Origin: Methylacidimicrobium sp. B4
GTDB taxonomy: Bacteria > Verrucomicrobiota > Verrucomicrobiia > Methylacidiphilales > Methylacidiphilaceae
NCBI RefSeq assembly: GCF_017310545.1
Contig: NZ_CP066203.1
Location: 2,108,001-2,172,000, forward strand
DNA length: 64,000 nt
Direction: 5' to 3'
Below the pieces are notes generated by a model. The model was not told where the DNA came from, made no database searches, and worked only from the letters and a program-made list of their open reading frames with translations. How positions within the stretch are numbered: position 1 is the first letter of the stretch; each line of letters starts with the position of its first letter. Position numbers and translations under genes: made by a program. Shown here one piece after another: positions 49,673 to 58,864 of the stretch.

Positions 49673-50162
49673 CCTTGGCCGTCAACGTCCCGCGCAGGGC
49701 CTCCTCGACCGGCTTCGGAACGAAGCAGGAGACGGGCCCTCCGAGCCGGGAGATTTCCTTGACGAGCGAGGAGCTCAGGTAGATGAACGAATCGCGCGGC
49801 ATCAGGAAGACCGTTTCGATCTCTGGCGCGATCTTCCGGTTCATGAGCGCGAGCTGAAACTCGAATTCAAAATCGGAAACCGCCCGGAGTCCCCGGATGA
49901 CGGCGTGAATCCCGAGCTCCTTGGCGAAGTCCACCGTCAGGGCATGAAACGGAAGGACGCGCACCGGGCGCGGAAAGGCGGCCACCGCCTGCTCGGCGAG
50001 CCGCACGCGCTGCGCGAGAGGAAAAAGGGGAGCTTTGGTCGATTGCGCCGCGACACCCACGACCACCTCATCGAAGAGAGCCTGCGCCCGTTCGATGATG
50101 TCGAGGTGGCCAAAGGTGATCGGGTCGAAGGTTCCCGGATAGAGCGCCTTGCGGGAGGGCAT
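49662..50162 (-). CDS. coaD: Phosphopantetheine adenylyltransferase
   Basis: CoaD transfers AMP from ATP to 4'-phosphopantetheine to give dephospho-CoA. The 166 residues carry the nucleotidyltransferase motif YPGTFDPITFGHLDII, then RGLRAVSDFEFEFQLALMNR and SSSLVKEISRLGG, all diagnostic. It is the last gene of the minus-strand housekeeping run, 6 bp after murA, and supplies the CoA from which acyl carrier protein (encoded upstream in the same run) receives its prosthetic group. Confidence 0.97.
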   Translation of the reverse strand: MPSRKALYPGTFDPITFGHLDIIERAQALFDEVVVGVAAQSTKAPLFPLAQRVRLAEQAVAAFPRPVRVLPFHALTVDFAKELGIHAVIRGLRAVSDFEFEFQLALMNRKIAPEIETVFLMPRDSFIYLSSSLVKEISRLGGPVSCFVPKPVEEALRGTLTAKVTD

Positions 50163-50168
50163 GGGGGG

Positions 50169-51440
50169 TCATGGTTGCCGTGCGATGTCGGCACCGACGG
50201 CGCGCAGCTTGGCATCGATCTGTTCATAGCCGCGGTCGATGTGGTAGACGCGGCTGACGGTCGTGGTGTTTTCGGCCTGAAGTCCCGCAAGAACGAGGGC
50301 GGCGGACGCTCGCAGGTCCGAGGCCATGACGGGGGCTCCGCTCAGCCGGGGGATTCCGTCGATGACGGCCACGTTGGCAAGGAGATCCGCATGGGCGCCC
50401 ATGCGCTTGAGCTCGCTGATGTGCATGAAACGAGTCGGGAAGATGTCGTCCGCGATCTGGCTGCGACCGGGAACCGTTACCGCGAGGGCGCAAAACTGAG
50501 CCTGCATGTCGGTCGGGAAACCCGGATAGGTGCTTGTCCGTAATTGGAACGGACGCAACGGATCGCAGGCTCGCACGCGCAGGCCGCCTTCCTCCTCTAC
50601 TACCGAGACGCCAGCCTCCCGCAACGCGGAGATCGTGCTGCCCATGTGCTCGGCCGGGGCCTTGGCGAGCAGTAGCTCGCCGCGGGTGATCGCCGCGGCA
50701 ACCGCAAAGGTTCCCGCCTCGATTCGATCCGAGATGACCGTGTGCTCCGCGCCATGCAGCGCATCGACTCCTTCGATTTCCAAGCGGCCCGTGCCCTCTC
50801 CCCGAATCCTCGCCCCCATCGAGCGGAGAAACCGGGCGAGATCGGCGACCTCGGGCTCCGAGGCGGCATCCTCGATGATCGTCGTTCCGCGGGCCAGGGA
50901 TGCGGCCATCATGACGTTGTCCGTTCCCAGCACCGTCGATCCATGAGGGCCACGAAGGGCAATCCGGGCTCCGACGAGCTCCGAGGCTTCGGCAATGACA
51001 TATCCTTTGGAGAGAACGATGCGGCTCCCGAGTGCTTCGAGGCCACGGAGGTGGAGATCGATCGGCCGGTCGCCGATCACGCAGCCTCCGGGAAGGGAGA
51101 CCTTGGTGCGGCCGCAGCGGGCGAGGAGGGGGCCTAGGACGCAAACCGAGGCGCGCATGCGGCGAACCAGGTCGTAGGGCGCTTCCCAGGCGACCTTCTT
51201 CGCCTCCACCGTTACCGTGCCGTCCGCAAATTCCACCTCCGCCCCGAGATAACGGAGCATGTCGAGCATGTAGCGGATGTCGCTCAGGTCGGGTACCCGG
51301 TGAAGGACGCACCGTTCTCGTGTCAGCAGAGTCGCGGCGAGGATGGGAAGGGATGAGTTCTTCGAGCCGCTGACCGAAACGGTACCCCGAAGGACGTTTC
51401 CTCCGTGAATGGCAAATTTATCCACGGGATTCTCCCACAA
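50169..51440 (-). CDS. murA: UDP-N-acetylglucosamine 1-carboxyvinyltransferase
   Basis: MurA performs the first committed step of peptidoglycan synthesis, adding enolpyruvate to UDP-GlcNAc. The 423 residues have the substrate-binding Lys-Asn pair in SGSKNSSLP and the catalytic loop LPGGCVIGDRPIDLH with the reactive Cys, so the enzyme should be fosfomycin-sensitive. Further conserved blocks include GTFAVAAAITRGE and YPGFPTDMQAQFCAL. It overlaps prmC by 23 bp; GTG 51425 is an alternative start. Confidence 0.97.
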   Translation of the reverse strand: MWENPVDKFAIHGGNVLRGTVSVSGSKNSSLPILAATLLTRERCVLHRVPDLSDIRYMLDMLRYLGAEVEFADGTVTVEAKKVAWEAPYDLVRRMRASVCVLGPLLARCGRTKVSLPGGCVIGDRPIDLHLRGLEALGSRIVLSKGYVIAEASELVGARIALRGPHGSTVLGTDNVMMAASLARGTTIIEDAASEPEVADLARFLRSMGARIRGEGTGRLEIEGVDALHGAEHTVISDRIEAGTFAVAAAITRGELLLAKAPAEHMGSTISALREAGVSVVEEEGGLRVRACDPLRPFQLRTSTYPGFPTDMQAQFCALAVTVPGRSQIADDIFPTRFMHISELKRMGAHADLLANVAVIDGIPRLSGAPVMASDLRASAALVLAGLQAENTTTVSRVYHIDRGYEQIDAKLRAVGADIARQP

Positions 51441-52245
51441 CGATGCGCGTCATCCCCGTGAGGTCTTTTAGCGATCTCGATCGGAAAAAGCCAGCGTGGT
51501 CGAGAAGTGGACCCACTTTCTCCGCCTGGCCGTCTCCCACTTCCAAGGCGAGTGCGCGGCTCCGCCCCGCGGCTTGGGCGATCAGCGAGCGGATGAGCCG
51601 CAATCCATCCGGGCCTCCGTCGAGCGCCTTGCGGGGCTCGTATCGGACGTTCCTCGGTAGCCGGGCGAGCTCACTCGTGGGAATGTAGGGAAGGTTGGCG
51701 ACGATCAAGGCAAAAGCCGCTTCCGGAGCCGGGTGCAGCAGGTCGGCCTGATAAAAAATGATCTTGGCTCGCCCGCGCGCATTTTCCTCGGCCACCGCGA
51801 GGGCCGAGGGATCGAGATCGGAGGCGTAGACGCGTCGGTCGGTTGCCCGGCAAGCCAGAGAGATGGCGAGGGCTCCCGACCCCGTTCCGACGTCGAGAAC
51901 CGGTCCTGGCGGCAGGGTTTCCAGGAGCTCGGTCGCAGCTTCGAGCAAGAGCTCGGTCTCGGGTCGTGGGATCAGCGTCGATGGGGTGACGCAGAAGCGC
52001 TGCCCGGCAAACTCAACGCTTCCCAAGACATAGGCCAGCGGCTCTCCCTCTACGCAGCGAGCGGTCCACGCTTCGACGCGGTGGAGGCAATCGGGGGAGA
52101 TCGTCCGTTCGGGCTCGAGGTAGAGCGAGAGCGGGGGAATGCCAAGCGCTTCGGCCAGGAGCCATTGCGCCGTGCTTCGAGGCGATTCCGCGGCGGCCCG
52201 GGTCAGCCGGTCGATCGTCCGCCGGAGTAAGCCGATCCGGGTCAC
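51418..52245 (-). CDS. prmC: Release factor glutamine methyltransferase
   Basis: PrmC methylates the Gln of the GGQ motif in peptide-chain release factors. The 275 residues contain an N-terminal helical domain and the methyltransferase core with VLDVGTGSGALAISLACRA (SAM-binding), and an N(L)PY motif (VANLPYIPTSEL) that holds the target amide. It overlaps its substrate gene prfA by 4 bp, the usual arrangement. Confidence 0.96.
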   Translation of the reverse strand: MTRIGLLRRTIDRLTRAAAESPRSTAQWLLAEALGIPPLSLYLEPERTISPDCLHRVEAWTARCVEGEPLAYVLGSVEFAGQRFCVTPSTLIPRPETELLLEAATELLETLPPGPVLDVGTGSGALAISLACRATDRRVYASDLDPSALAVAEENARGRAKIIFYQADLLHPAPEAAFALIVANLPYIPTSELARLPRNVRYEPRKALDGGPDGLRLIRSLIAQAAGRSRALALEVGDGQAEKVGPLLDHAGFFRSRSLKDLTGMTRIVVGESRG

Positions 52246-53348
52246 GGCGTCGTGCGTGGGGCAGCTGCCGCCGTCGTCTCCTCGGCAGCCAAGCGCTCTT
52301 CCATCTCTCTTTCCGCCAGGACCTCGAGCAGCGGCTCGATGTTTCCATCCAGAACGGAAGCCAGGCCATGGAAGGTAACCGGGATCCGGTGATCGGTGAC
52401 TCGGTCTTGCGGAAAGTTATAGGTGCGAATCTTCTCGTGCCGGTCCCCGCTGCCGATGAGGCTGCGTCGTTCGGAAGAGAGCCTGGCCCTTTCTTCCTGC
52501 TGCTTTTGCGCCAGAAGCCGGGTCCGCAGAATCGTGATCGCCTTTTCTCGATTCTTGATTTGGGACCGTCCCTCTTGGCAGCGGACGATGAGCCCGGTAG
52601 GGATGTGGAGGACTTGGACAGCCGAGTCGGTCGTGTTTACGCCCTGCCCTCCGGGCCCTCCCGCGCGACAGACCTCGATGCGAAGGTCTTCTGGCTTGAG
52701 GACGACGTCGACCTCCCCTGCCTCCGGCAGGACGGCCACCGTCGCCGTCGAGGTATGGACCCGTCCCTGCGACTCCGTCGCAGGCACCCGCTGCACCCGG
52801 TGGACTCCGCTCTCAAAGCGGAGCTGGCGGTAGACGCCTTCCCCCGCAATCTCCACGATGATCTCTTTTAATCCCCCCAGGTCGCTGGGGGCGAGGCTCA
52901 TGGGGTTGAGCCGCCACCCGCGCTTCTCCGCATAGCGGCTATACATACGGTAAAGGTCCGCCGCGAAAAGAGCGGCCTCCTCTCCGCCAGTACCCGCTCG
53001 AATTTCGAGCATGGTATTCCGGGACTCGTTCTCGTCTCCCGGCAAAAGGGCCAACAACAGCTGGCGATGCGCCGCCTGCGCCTCCAGGCGCGCCTGAGCG
53101 AGCTCCTCTTCGGCCAAGCGCTGCAGCTCGGGATCCTCCGCCTCTTGGAGCAAGGCTTCGAGCGATCCGACCTTTTCTTGCGCGGAGAGCCAAAGCCCGT
53201 GATGCCCGAACGCCTCCTTCAAGCGAGCATGCTCCCGGGTGAGCTCGGCGGCTCGCGCCGGCTGGGCATAGATCTCCCCGCGGGAGAGGATCTCCTCGAG
53301 CTCTTCATAGCGCTCGCGAAGACGAGAGACGTAGCCGCTCAGGTCCAT
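52242..53348 (-). CDS. prfA: Peptide chain release factor 1
   Basis: RF1 ends translation at UAA and UAG. The 368 residues include the codon-recognition tripeptide PAT (RVPATESQGRVHTST) and the catalytic GGQ (GGPGGQGVNTTDSAVQ), followed by the HIPTG and REKAITILR segments. PAT rather than SPF marks RF1 instead of RF2. It lies 85 bp after rpmE. Confidence 0.97.
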   Translation of the reverse strand: MDLSGYVSRLRERYEELEEILSRGEIYAQPARAAELTREHARLKEAFGHHGLWLSAQEKVGSLEALLQEAEDPELQRLAEEELAQARLEAQAAHRQLLLALLPGDENESRNTMLEIRAGTGGEEAALFAADLYRMYSRYAEKRGWRLNPMSLAPSDLGGLKEIIVEIAGEGVYRQLRFESGVHRVQRVPATESQGRVHTSTATVAVLPEAGEVDVVLKPEDLRIEVCRAGGPGGQGVNTTDSAVQVLHIPTGLIVRCQEGRSQIKNREKAITILRTRLLAQKQQEERARLSSERRSLIGSGDRHEKIRTYNFPQDRVTDHRIPVTFHGLASVLDGNIEPLLEVLAEREMEERLAAEETTAAAAPRTTP

Positions 53349-53433
53349 AGAGAGAAGGAAGCCCGATGAAACAGGAGCCCGAGCATCCGCAACCGGCCCG
53401 AAGCAAGGGCGGTCGTGCGAAGGCAGGCGATCG

Positions 53434-53685
53434 CTATTTCTTGGCCTTCTTCAGCGCCTTGGAACCGGCTGCAGCCAGATCCGGCATCTTGTTTCCAAAG
53501 CGGCGCATGAACTTTTCCACCCGTCCCGCCGTGTCGATCAGCTTCTGCTGCCCGGTAAAGAGGGGATGGCAAGACGAGCAGATTCCCAACCGAAGCCGAT
53601 TCTTGGTGGAGCGGGTGTGGTAGACCGCCCCGCAGGCGCAGGTGATCGTGGTCTCCGCATACTCGGGGTGAATGTTTGCCTTCAT
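53434..53685 (-). CDS. rpmE: 50S ribosomal protein L31
   Basis: The 83-residue protein begins MKANIHPEY and carries the zinc-binding form of L31: CACG and CSSCHPLFTGQQK provide the cysteines. A lysine/alanine-rich tail of about 20 residues extends past the usual end. Its place just before prfA is conserved in many bacteria. Confidence 0.97.
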   Translation of the reverse strand: MKANIHPEYAETTITCACGAVYHTRSTKNRLRLGICSSCHPLFTGQQKLIDTAGRVEKFMRRFGNKMPDLAAAGSKALKKAKK

Positions 53686-53703
53686 CGTAACGATCTCTTC
53701 TTT

Positions 53704-54945
53704 CTATGCGAACTTCGCCACTACCAGGGATGCATTGTGCCCGCCGAACCCGAAGGAGTTGCTCATGGCCACCCGCAACTTGCTTTCTCTCGCCTGATAG
53801 GGGACGTGGTGAAGATCGCACGCCGGGTCGGGATTGTCGAGGTTGATTGTGGGCGGAATGAGCTGGGCCTCCAACGCTTGCAGGCAGAGGATGAGCTCGA
53901 CGGCTCCCGCAGCTCCCAGGCAGTGGCCGGTCATCGACTTGGTGGCGCTGACGGGCACCTTCTTGGTGTGCGGGCCAAAGACGCTCTGGATGGCGAGGGC
54001 TTCGCAGACGTCGCCTTGCTGCGTCGAGGTCGCATGGGCGTTGATGTAGTCGATCTCCTCAGGGTTCTTTCCCGCCCGCTTGAGGGCCGAGACCATGGCG
54101 CGCGCCGCACATCGGCCGTTAGGATCCGGGGCGGTGATGTGGGAGGCGTCCGCGGAGAGGCCATAGCCGATGATCTCACCCAGGATGGGGGCTCCCCGCT
54201 TCTTGGCATGCTCGAGCTCCTCGAGCACCACGATTCCCGCTCCTTCGCTCAAGACGAAGCCGTCCCGATCCCGGTCGAAGGGTCGGGAGGCCCGGTGCGG
54301 CTCATCGTTGCGCAGGCTCAAAGCCTTCATATTGCCGAAGCCCGACAGTCCCAGAGGGACGACCGCGGCTTCGCTGCCCCCGGCGAGGATGACTTCGGCT
54401 TCGTGATCGCGGATCAGGCGCCAAGCCTCTCCGATGCAATGCGCCGCCGTCGCGCAGGCGGTCACCACGCAAAAATTGGGTCCCTGATAGCCAAATTCGA
54501 TCGCGATCATCCCCGAGGCAATGTTGGTGATCATCATCGGGATCATCAGCGGAGAAGTCCGCCTGGGTCCCTTGTGCAGGAGCACCGTATGCTGGTCCTC
54601 GAGGGTCTTCAGGCCCCCGATGCCCGAGCCGACGATCACCCCGATCCGGGAGGGATCCTCCTTCGCGGTGAGCAGGCCCGAATGGTGCACCGCCTCTTTC
54701 GCGGCGGTCATCGCCAGCTGGGAGAACCGGTCGGCCCGCCGAGCTTCCTTGGGGTTTCGGAAGGCCTCGCTGAGATCGATGCCCCGAACCTCACCCGCAA
54801 TGAGGCAATCGTACCCTGTCGTGTCAAAAGCAGTGACGCGGCCAATTCCGCTCCGTCCGTTGCGTACACTCTCCCAAAGAGCGCCTGCGTCATTGCCGTT
54901 CGGGGTGACTGCCCCGAACCCGGTTACCACGACCCGTCGTGTCAT
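53704..54945 (-). CDS. fabF: 3-oxoacyl-[acyl-carrier-protein] synthase II
   Basis: FabF condenses acyl-ACP with malonyl-ACP in fatty-acid elongation. The 413 residues have the catalytic Cys in VVTACATAAHCIGEA, the two His in INAHATSTQQGD and MTGHCLGAAG, and GFGGHNASLV near the end. It is encoded 63 bp after acpP in a fabD-fabG-acpP-fabF order. Confidence 0.97.
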   Translation of the reverse strand: MTRRVVVTGFGAVTPNGNDAGALWESVRNGRSGIGRVTAFDTTGYDCLIAGEVRGIDLSEAFRNPKEARRADRFSQLAMTAAKEAVHHSGLLTAKEDPSRIGVIVGSGIGGLKTLEDQHTVLLHKGPRRTSPLMIPMMITNIASGMIAIEFGYQGPNFCVVTACATAAHCIGEAWRLIRDHEAEVILAGGSEAAVVPLGLSGFGNMKALSLRNDEPHRASRPFDRDRDGFVLSEGAGIVVLEELEHAKKRGAPILGEIIGYGLSADASHITAPDPNGRCAARAMVSALKRAGKNPEEIDYINAHATSTQQGDVCEALAIQSVFGPHTKKVPVSATKSMTGHCLGAAGAVELILCLQALEAQLIPPTINLDNPDPACDLHHVPYQARESKLRVAMSNSFGFGGHNASLVVAKFA

Positions 54946-55008
54946 GCGAAAGGAGGGGATTGGAGCTCCCCCGAGAGAAAGGCAATCGAGCGAGGAAGAA
55001 TCACGGCC

Positions 55009-55263
55009 TTAGCTTTCTTCCTCTACGTGCTCTTCAATGTATCGAATGACGTCGCCGACCGTCTGCAGCTTTTCCGCCTCTTCGTCCGGAACTTCCACGT
55101 TGAACTCTTCTTCAAACGCCATGACCAGCTCGACCGTATCCAGGGAGTCGGCCCCGAGGTCCTCGATAAACTTGGCCTTGGGGGTCACTTGCTCCGGGTT
55201 GACCCCGAGCTGTTCCACGATCATTTCCTTTACGCGTTCTTCGATCGATTTTTTCTCTGCCAT
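55009..55263 (-). CDS. acpP: Acyl carrier protein
   Basis: Eighty-four acidic residues with the phosphopantetheine attachment Ser in [21 protein letters not shown] strong ribosome binding site (GAAGGAG, 10 bases) precedes the ATG. The 198-bp gap to fabG is the longest in this operon and probably contains an extra promoter to meet the high demand for ACP. Confidence 0.98.
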   Translation of the reverse strand: MAEKKSIEERVKEMIVEQLGVNPEQVTPKAKFIEDLGADSLDTVELVMAFEEEFNVEVPDEEAEKLQTVGDVIRYIEEHVEEES

Positions 55264-55461
55264 AAAATCCAGTCTCCTTCGAGTTCGAGGCTAGTTAGAA
55301 ACGGAATCCGGATTTGGCAACCAAAAAGTCACCGAAAGCCTGGAAAAGCCCCATTCTCTCATCCCACGTCCTCTCCCGAGGGCAATCGAGAGAAACGCTA
55401 GCCGTTACAATGTTTGCGGTCATGGCGTGCCCCTCTCTCGTCGCTATTTCCGGGAACCGGG

Positions 55462-56211
55462 TCAAGCCAGAAGGCCGCCATCCACGACGAAAATCTGGCC
55501 GGTGATGTAATTGGAGTCGGGCCCGCAGAGAAAGGCGACGAGCCCGGCCACCTCCTCGGGTTGACCAAAACGTCGAAGGGGAATCTCTTCGAGCAGCTGG
55601 GCGCGTACCTTCTCGGGCAGCTTCTTCGTCATGTCGGTCTCGATAAAGCCGGGGCAGACGGCGTTGGCGGTCACGCCGCGGGAAGCGAGCTCGCGCGCGA
55701 TCGACTTGGTCAAGCCGATCAGGCCCGCCTTGGAGGAAGAGTAGTTGGCTTGTCCCGGATTTCCCATCAGCCCCGATACGGATGATATATTTACGATTTT
55801 CCCAGAGCGCCGTTCGAGAAAGTGGCGGCTCAAGGCGCGGATCCACAAGAAGGCACCCTTGAGGTTCGTGTCGAGCACCAGATCCCAGTCTTCGTCGGAC
55901 ATGCGGACCGCAAGGCCATCCCGGGTAACTCCCGCATTGTTGATGAGGAGATCGACCCGACCGAAATCGCGAAGGATGCTTTCGCTCGCCTGGTCGACCT
56001 CCTGCTTGAGGCGGACATCGGTGGCATAACCCTTGGCCTTTCCTCCGAGACCGACGATCTCTGCCGCGGTGGCTTCGGCATCCGACGCCCTTCGACTGAC
56101 GCAGGCGACGTCCGCCCCCAATTGCGCCAGGCGAAGGGCGATCGCCCTGCCGATGCCCCGGCTGGCGCCGGTCACCACGGCGACCTTATCCCTCAACGAG
56201 TTCGTGCTCAT
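55462..56211 (-). CDS. fabG: 3-oxoacyl-[acyl-carrier-protein] reductase
   Basis: The 249-residue short-chain dehydrogenase has the NADPH motif [14 protein letters not shown], the NNAG motif ([12 protein letters not shown]) and the catalytic Ser-Tyr-Lys in [20 protein letters not shown]. It reduces 3-ketoacyl-ACP. It overlaps fabD by 26 bp. Confidence 0.97.
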   Translation of the reverse strand: MSTNSLRDKVAVVTGASRGIGRAIALRLAQLGADVACVSRRASDAEATAAEIVGLGGKAKGYATDVRLKQEVDQASESILRDFGRVDLLINNAGVTRDGLAVRMSDEDWDLVLDTNLKGAFLWIRALSRHFLERRSGKIVNISSVSGLMGNPGQANYSSSKAGLIGLTKSIARELASRGVTANAVCPGFIETDMTKKLPEKVRAQLLEEIPLRRFGQPEEVAGLVAFLCGPDSNYITGQIFVVDGGLLA

Positions 56212-57121
56212 GTGATTGGAGATCCTCGAGCGTAGCGAGGGCGATTCCGGCTGCCCGGGGCTCGATCCGGCGCAGCAAGCCGAGGAGGACCGGACGGGGG
56301 CCCAGCTCGACGAACTGCCGGACGCCGCAATCGAGCATCCCCCGCATGCAATCCTCCCACTGAACGGAGCCCTCTATTTGGGCGGCCAGGCTTCGGCGAA
56401 TCTCCGCCGGTTCCCGAACGGGTCGCCCCAGGAAATTCGAATAGACCGGGACGCGTGGGATTTCCAGGGGAAAATCTTCGAGAAAGGCTTGCAGCTCCTC
56501 GGCCGCCTTGCGCATGAGCCGCGAGTGAAAGGCTCCGGAAACCTCCAGCGGGATCACCTTGCGCACGCCCCGCCTGCTGGCCAATTCGGGAACGAGGGCG
56601 AGCCCCCGACGGGATCCAGAGAGAACGATCTGACCGGGCGCATTGTAGTTGGCGACGTCGACCTGGGCTTCACGGGCGATCGCGTCGGCAACCTTCCGGT
56701 CCGCGCCGACCAGCGCGACCATCGAGCCGGGAGATTCCTCAGCCGCCCTCTGGATGGCCAACGCTCGCTCTTTGACCAGGCGGAGCCCATCGGAATAGGA
56801 AAAGGTCCCGGCTGCGGCATGAGCCGTCAGCTCGCCCAGGGAGAGGCCAGCGACCGCGGAAAAGCGGAAGGCCGGAAGGCGGTTTTGCAGCAGGGTGAAG
56901 AGGGCAAACCCGTGCACGAAGAGGGCGGGCTGCGCGATAACCGTCTCCGTCAGCGCTTCGGCGGGACCGGAAAAGCTCACGGAACGAAGCGGGATCCCGA
57001 GGAGACGCTCCGCCTCCTCGTAGAGGTGGCGTACGTGGGGATCGGCCTCGTAGAGGTCTTTCCCCATGCCGACCTCCTGGGCTCCCTGACCGTCGAAGAG
57101 CAGTGCTTTCAGCGATTCCAC
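56186..57121 (-). CDS. fabD: Malonyl-CoA:ACP transacylase
   Basis: FabD loads malonyl groups on ACP. The 311 residues have the nucleophile elbow [11 protein letters not shown], the catalytic His in [10 protein letters not shown] and a modified N-terminal motif (LLFDGQGAQ for the usual FPGQGSQ). The start is GTG 57121. It is the first gene left in the fab run: fabH and plsX, often upstream, are absent, and an IS607-type element lies 114 bp upstream. Confidence 0.95.
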   Translation of the reverse strand: MESLKALLFDGQGAQEVGMGKDLYEADPHVRHLYEEAERLLGIPLRSVSFSGPAEALTETVIAQPALFVHGFALFTLLQNRLPAFRFSAVAGLSLGELTAHAAAGTFSYSDGLRLVKERALAIQRAAEESPGSMVALVGADRKVADAIAREAQVDVANYNAPGQIVLSGSRRGLALVPELASRRGVRKVIPLEVSGAFHSRLMRKAAEELQAFLEDFPLEIPRVPVYSNFLGRPVREPAEIRRSLAAQIEGSVQWEDCMRGMLDCGVRQFVELGPRPVLLGLLRRIEPRAAGIALATLEDLQSHEHELVEG

Positions 57122-57235
57122 CGAAGGGTCATATTCCTGCCAAGAGGGTCAAGATTGCCGTCAGCGGTCCTTACGCCAAGCTTTTTCTTTTTCACCGGCT
57201 CCGCACCGTTCCTAAAACCATAGACAACCATTCCC

Positions 57236-58864
57236 CTACCAGGGAAGGTGGTCGATGACGTCGGCCGAACAGTTCTGCCGACGGTTCGCGTGCCGGGATT
57301 CCGCCGGCAATGCCCAGGTTGCGCTCAATGCCCGCGTTTCCGGGAGCAAAGGCGCGGGCGGCTCTCGCAAGCCTCCCGACCGGGCATGCGCTGCATGCGC
57401 CGCTTTGAGCCTCCTCCGAACCTCCGACCAGAACGACCACACATGCTTCGCCCGATTCCTCACGGGTAGGGCAAAGGTGAGGTGGCCGCCATTGCGGGCT
57501 GGCGCAATGGCCTCCCGCACGGTCGGACGCTCGGAGAGGCCCAAGCCTCTCCTGGCCACGGCATAGGCCGCGCCCTGGTGAGAACCGATGCCGTGACGAC
57601 GCGCGTGATTCACCGCGCCGATCACGGAAGTATAGGCCGGATCGACTTCGATCCCCTCGACTCCGGCTCGAAAACAGGCCGCCTTGAGCATGGCGATGGT
57701 CTTGGAGTAGCAAAACGACGAGATCTTCCTGGCGGCGGATGGACTCGCCACCTCAAGCTCAGCCCTCCTTTTCTTGAGATCCAGCCGCTCAAGGACCAGG
57801 GGAAGACCACGCTCCCGTGCCATCTCCACAATCATCCTCGCCGCGTCGCCGATGATCGCCTTGGCTTGATCTTCGGTCTTGCCGTAGAGGTTGAGATCCA
57901 CCCGAAGGGCCCGCCGCAGGTTGCCGAACCGGTCGGTCTCCGCCACGGCCAGATGGTCGTGGTTGATGTCGATCCCAAGCGCTCCCGCCAGACGGCTCGT
58001 CGCAATGGGAACCGGCCTGGCCTCGACGCTCGCGAAGACCCGCCAGCCCTTCCGATCCCTTAAAAAGCGGTAGCTTACCGCCACTCCCTCCCGCTTCCGG
58101 ACAGGCTTGCCGCCCTTGGTCTGCGAGAAGACAACCCGGCTCGCGGCAAGCGCCTGAAGGATCTCCTCCTGGCCATAGGCGAAGCGCACGCCGGGAATGA
58201 CCAGAAGCTTGCCATCCGAGGCCAGCGCATCGGGAAGACGCAGACGCAGGGTCAGGCTGCCGTCGTCCTCGACCGAAGCCCGGCAGGACTGGTTGCCCGC
58301 GGTCTCGTCCTTCGAGCCGATCACGAAGAACTGGCCGCTCCGCGCCGCCTGCCAATCCTTTTTCCACTCCGCATGGCTGGCATAACCGTTCTCCTCGAGG
58401 GCAAACTGCTTGCGGAAGAGGCGGCGGGAGCCGAAGCAGAGGCGGACGCGACCCGAGTCCCGGTCGGCGATCCGTGCCGCGAGCCTGGCGCGAAGGTTCC
58501 CAAGCCGCCGCTTCTTCTGATGAAGCTTCTCCGAGCCTGGCTCCCTCGCCGAGAGGATGCCGATGACCCTTTCGGCTCTCTGGATGCGGGACTCGGCCTC
58601 GGCGATCCACTCCGGAAGCCGCTCCCGGATCGAGGCGATCTTGCCCTTGAGGCCCACGCGAATCGCGTTGAACTGCCGGGCGGTGATCCCAAAGCGCCGC
58701 AGGAACTCGCACTTGAGATCGCCCATCGGAATCCCCACCCGCATCCTGGCAAAGAGTGTCCGCTCGGCTTGCCCGTAGAGATCCGCATAGCCGTCCAGAG
58801 CCGCGACCTGCTCTGGCGCCAGCCTCAAGCGCGTCTGGTAGGTGAAGACCGGACGATCACTCAT
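57236..58864 (-). CDS. tnpB: TnpB-related protein (RuvC-like RNA-guided nuclease family)
   Basis: The 542 residues belong to the long TnpB-related group. RuvC-type motifs are visible: LGIDINHDHLAVAETD (first Asp) and LVLERLDLKKRRAE (Glu). In the region where canonical TnpB has a CxxC zinc finger and the last Asp, the sequence runs VDPAYTSVIGAVNHARRHG and then HQGAAYAVARRGLG, without the cysteine pairs or an obvious Asp-x-x-Ala. The third catalytic residue is therefore missing or has moved. TnpB proteins use a guide RNA from the element's 3' end; that end would be near 57190-57260. Confidence 0.85.
   Translation of the reverse strand: MSDRPVFTYQTRLRLAPEQVAALDGYADLYGQAERTLFARMRVGIPMGDLKCEFLRRFGITARQFNAIRVGLKGKIASIRERLPEWIAEAESRIQRAERVIGILSAREPGSEKLHQKKRRLGNLRARLAARIADRDSGRVRLCFGSRRLFRKQFALEENGYASHAEWKKDWQAARSGQFFVIGSKDETAGNQSCRASVEDDGSLTLRLRLPDALASDGKLLVIPGVRFAYGQEEILQALAASRVVFSQTKGGKPVRKREGVAVSYRFLRDRKGWRVFASVEARPVPIATSRLAGALGIDINHDHLAVAETDRFGNLRRALRVDLNLYGKTEDQAKAIIGDAARMIVEMARERGLPLVLERLDLKKRRAELEVASPSAARKISSFCYSKTIAMLKAACFRAGVEGIEVDPAYTSVIGAVNHARRHGIGSHQGAAYAVARRGLGLSERPTVREAIAPARNGGHLTFALPVRNRAKHVWSFWSEVRRRLKAAHAAHARSGGLREPPAPLLPETRALSATWALPAESRHANRRQNCSADVIDHLPW

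Noticed and set aside
55295-55423. 42-codon frame between fabG and acpP
   Set aside because: It has a GAGGGG near the ATG, but the gap more likely holds the acpP promoter and leader; no similarity recognised.
57108-57230. 41-codon frame just upstream of fabD (minus strand, MVVYGFRNGA onward)
   Set aside because: It spans the IS-fabD gap and ends inside fabD, but matches nothing known such as a FabH C-terminus and has no ribosome binding site; chance is likely.
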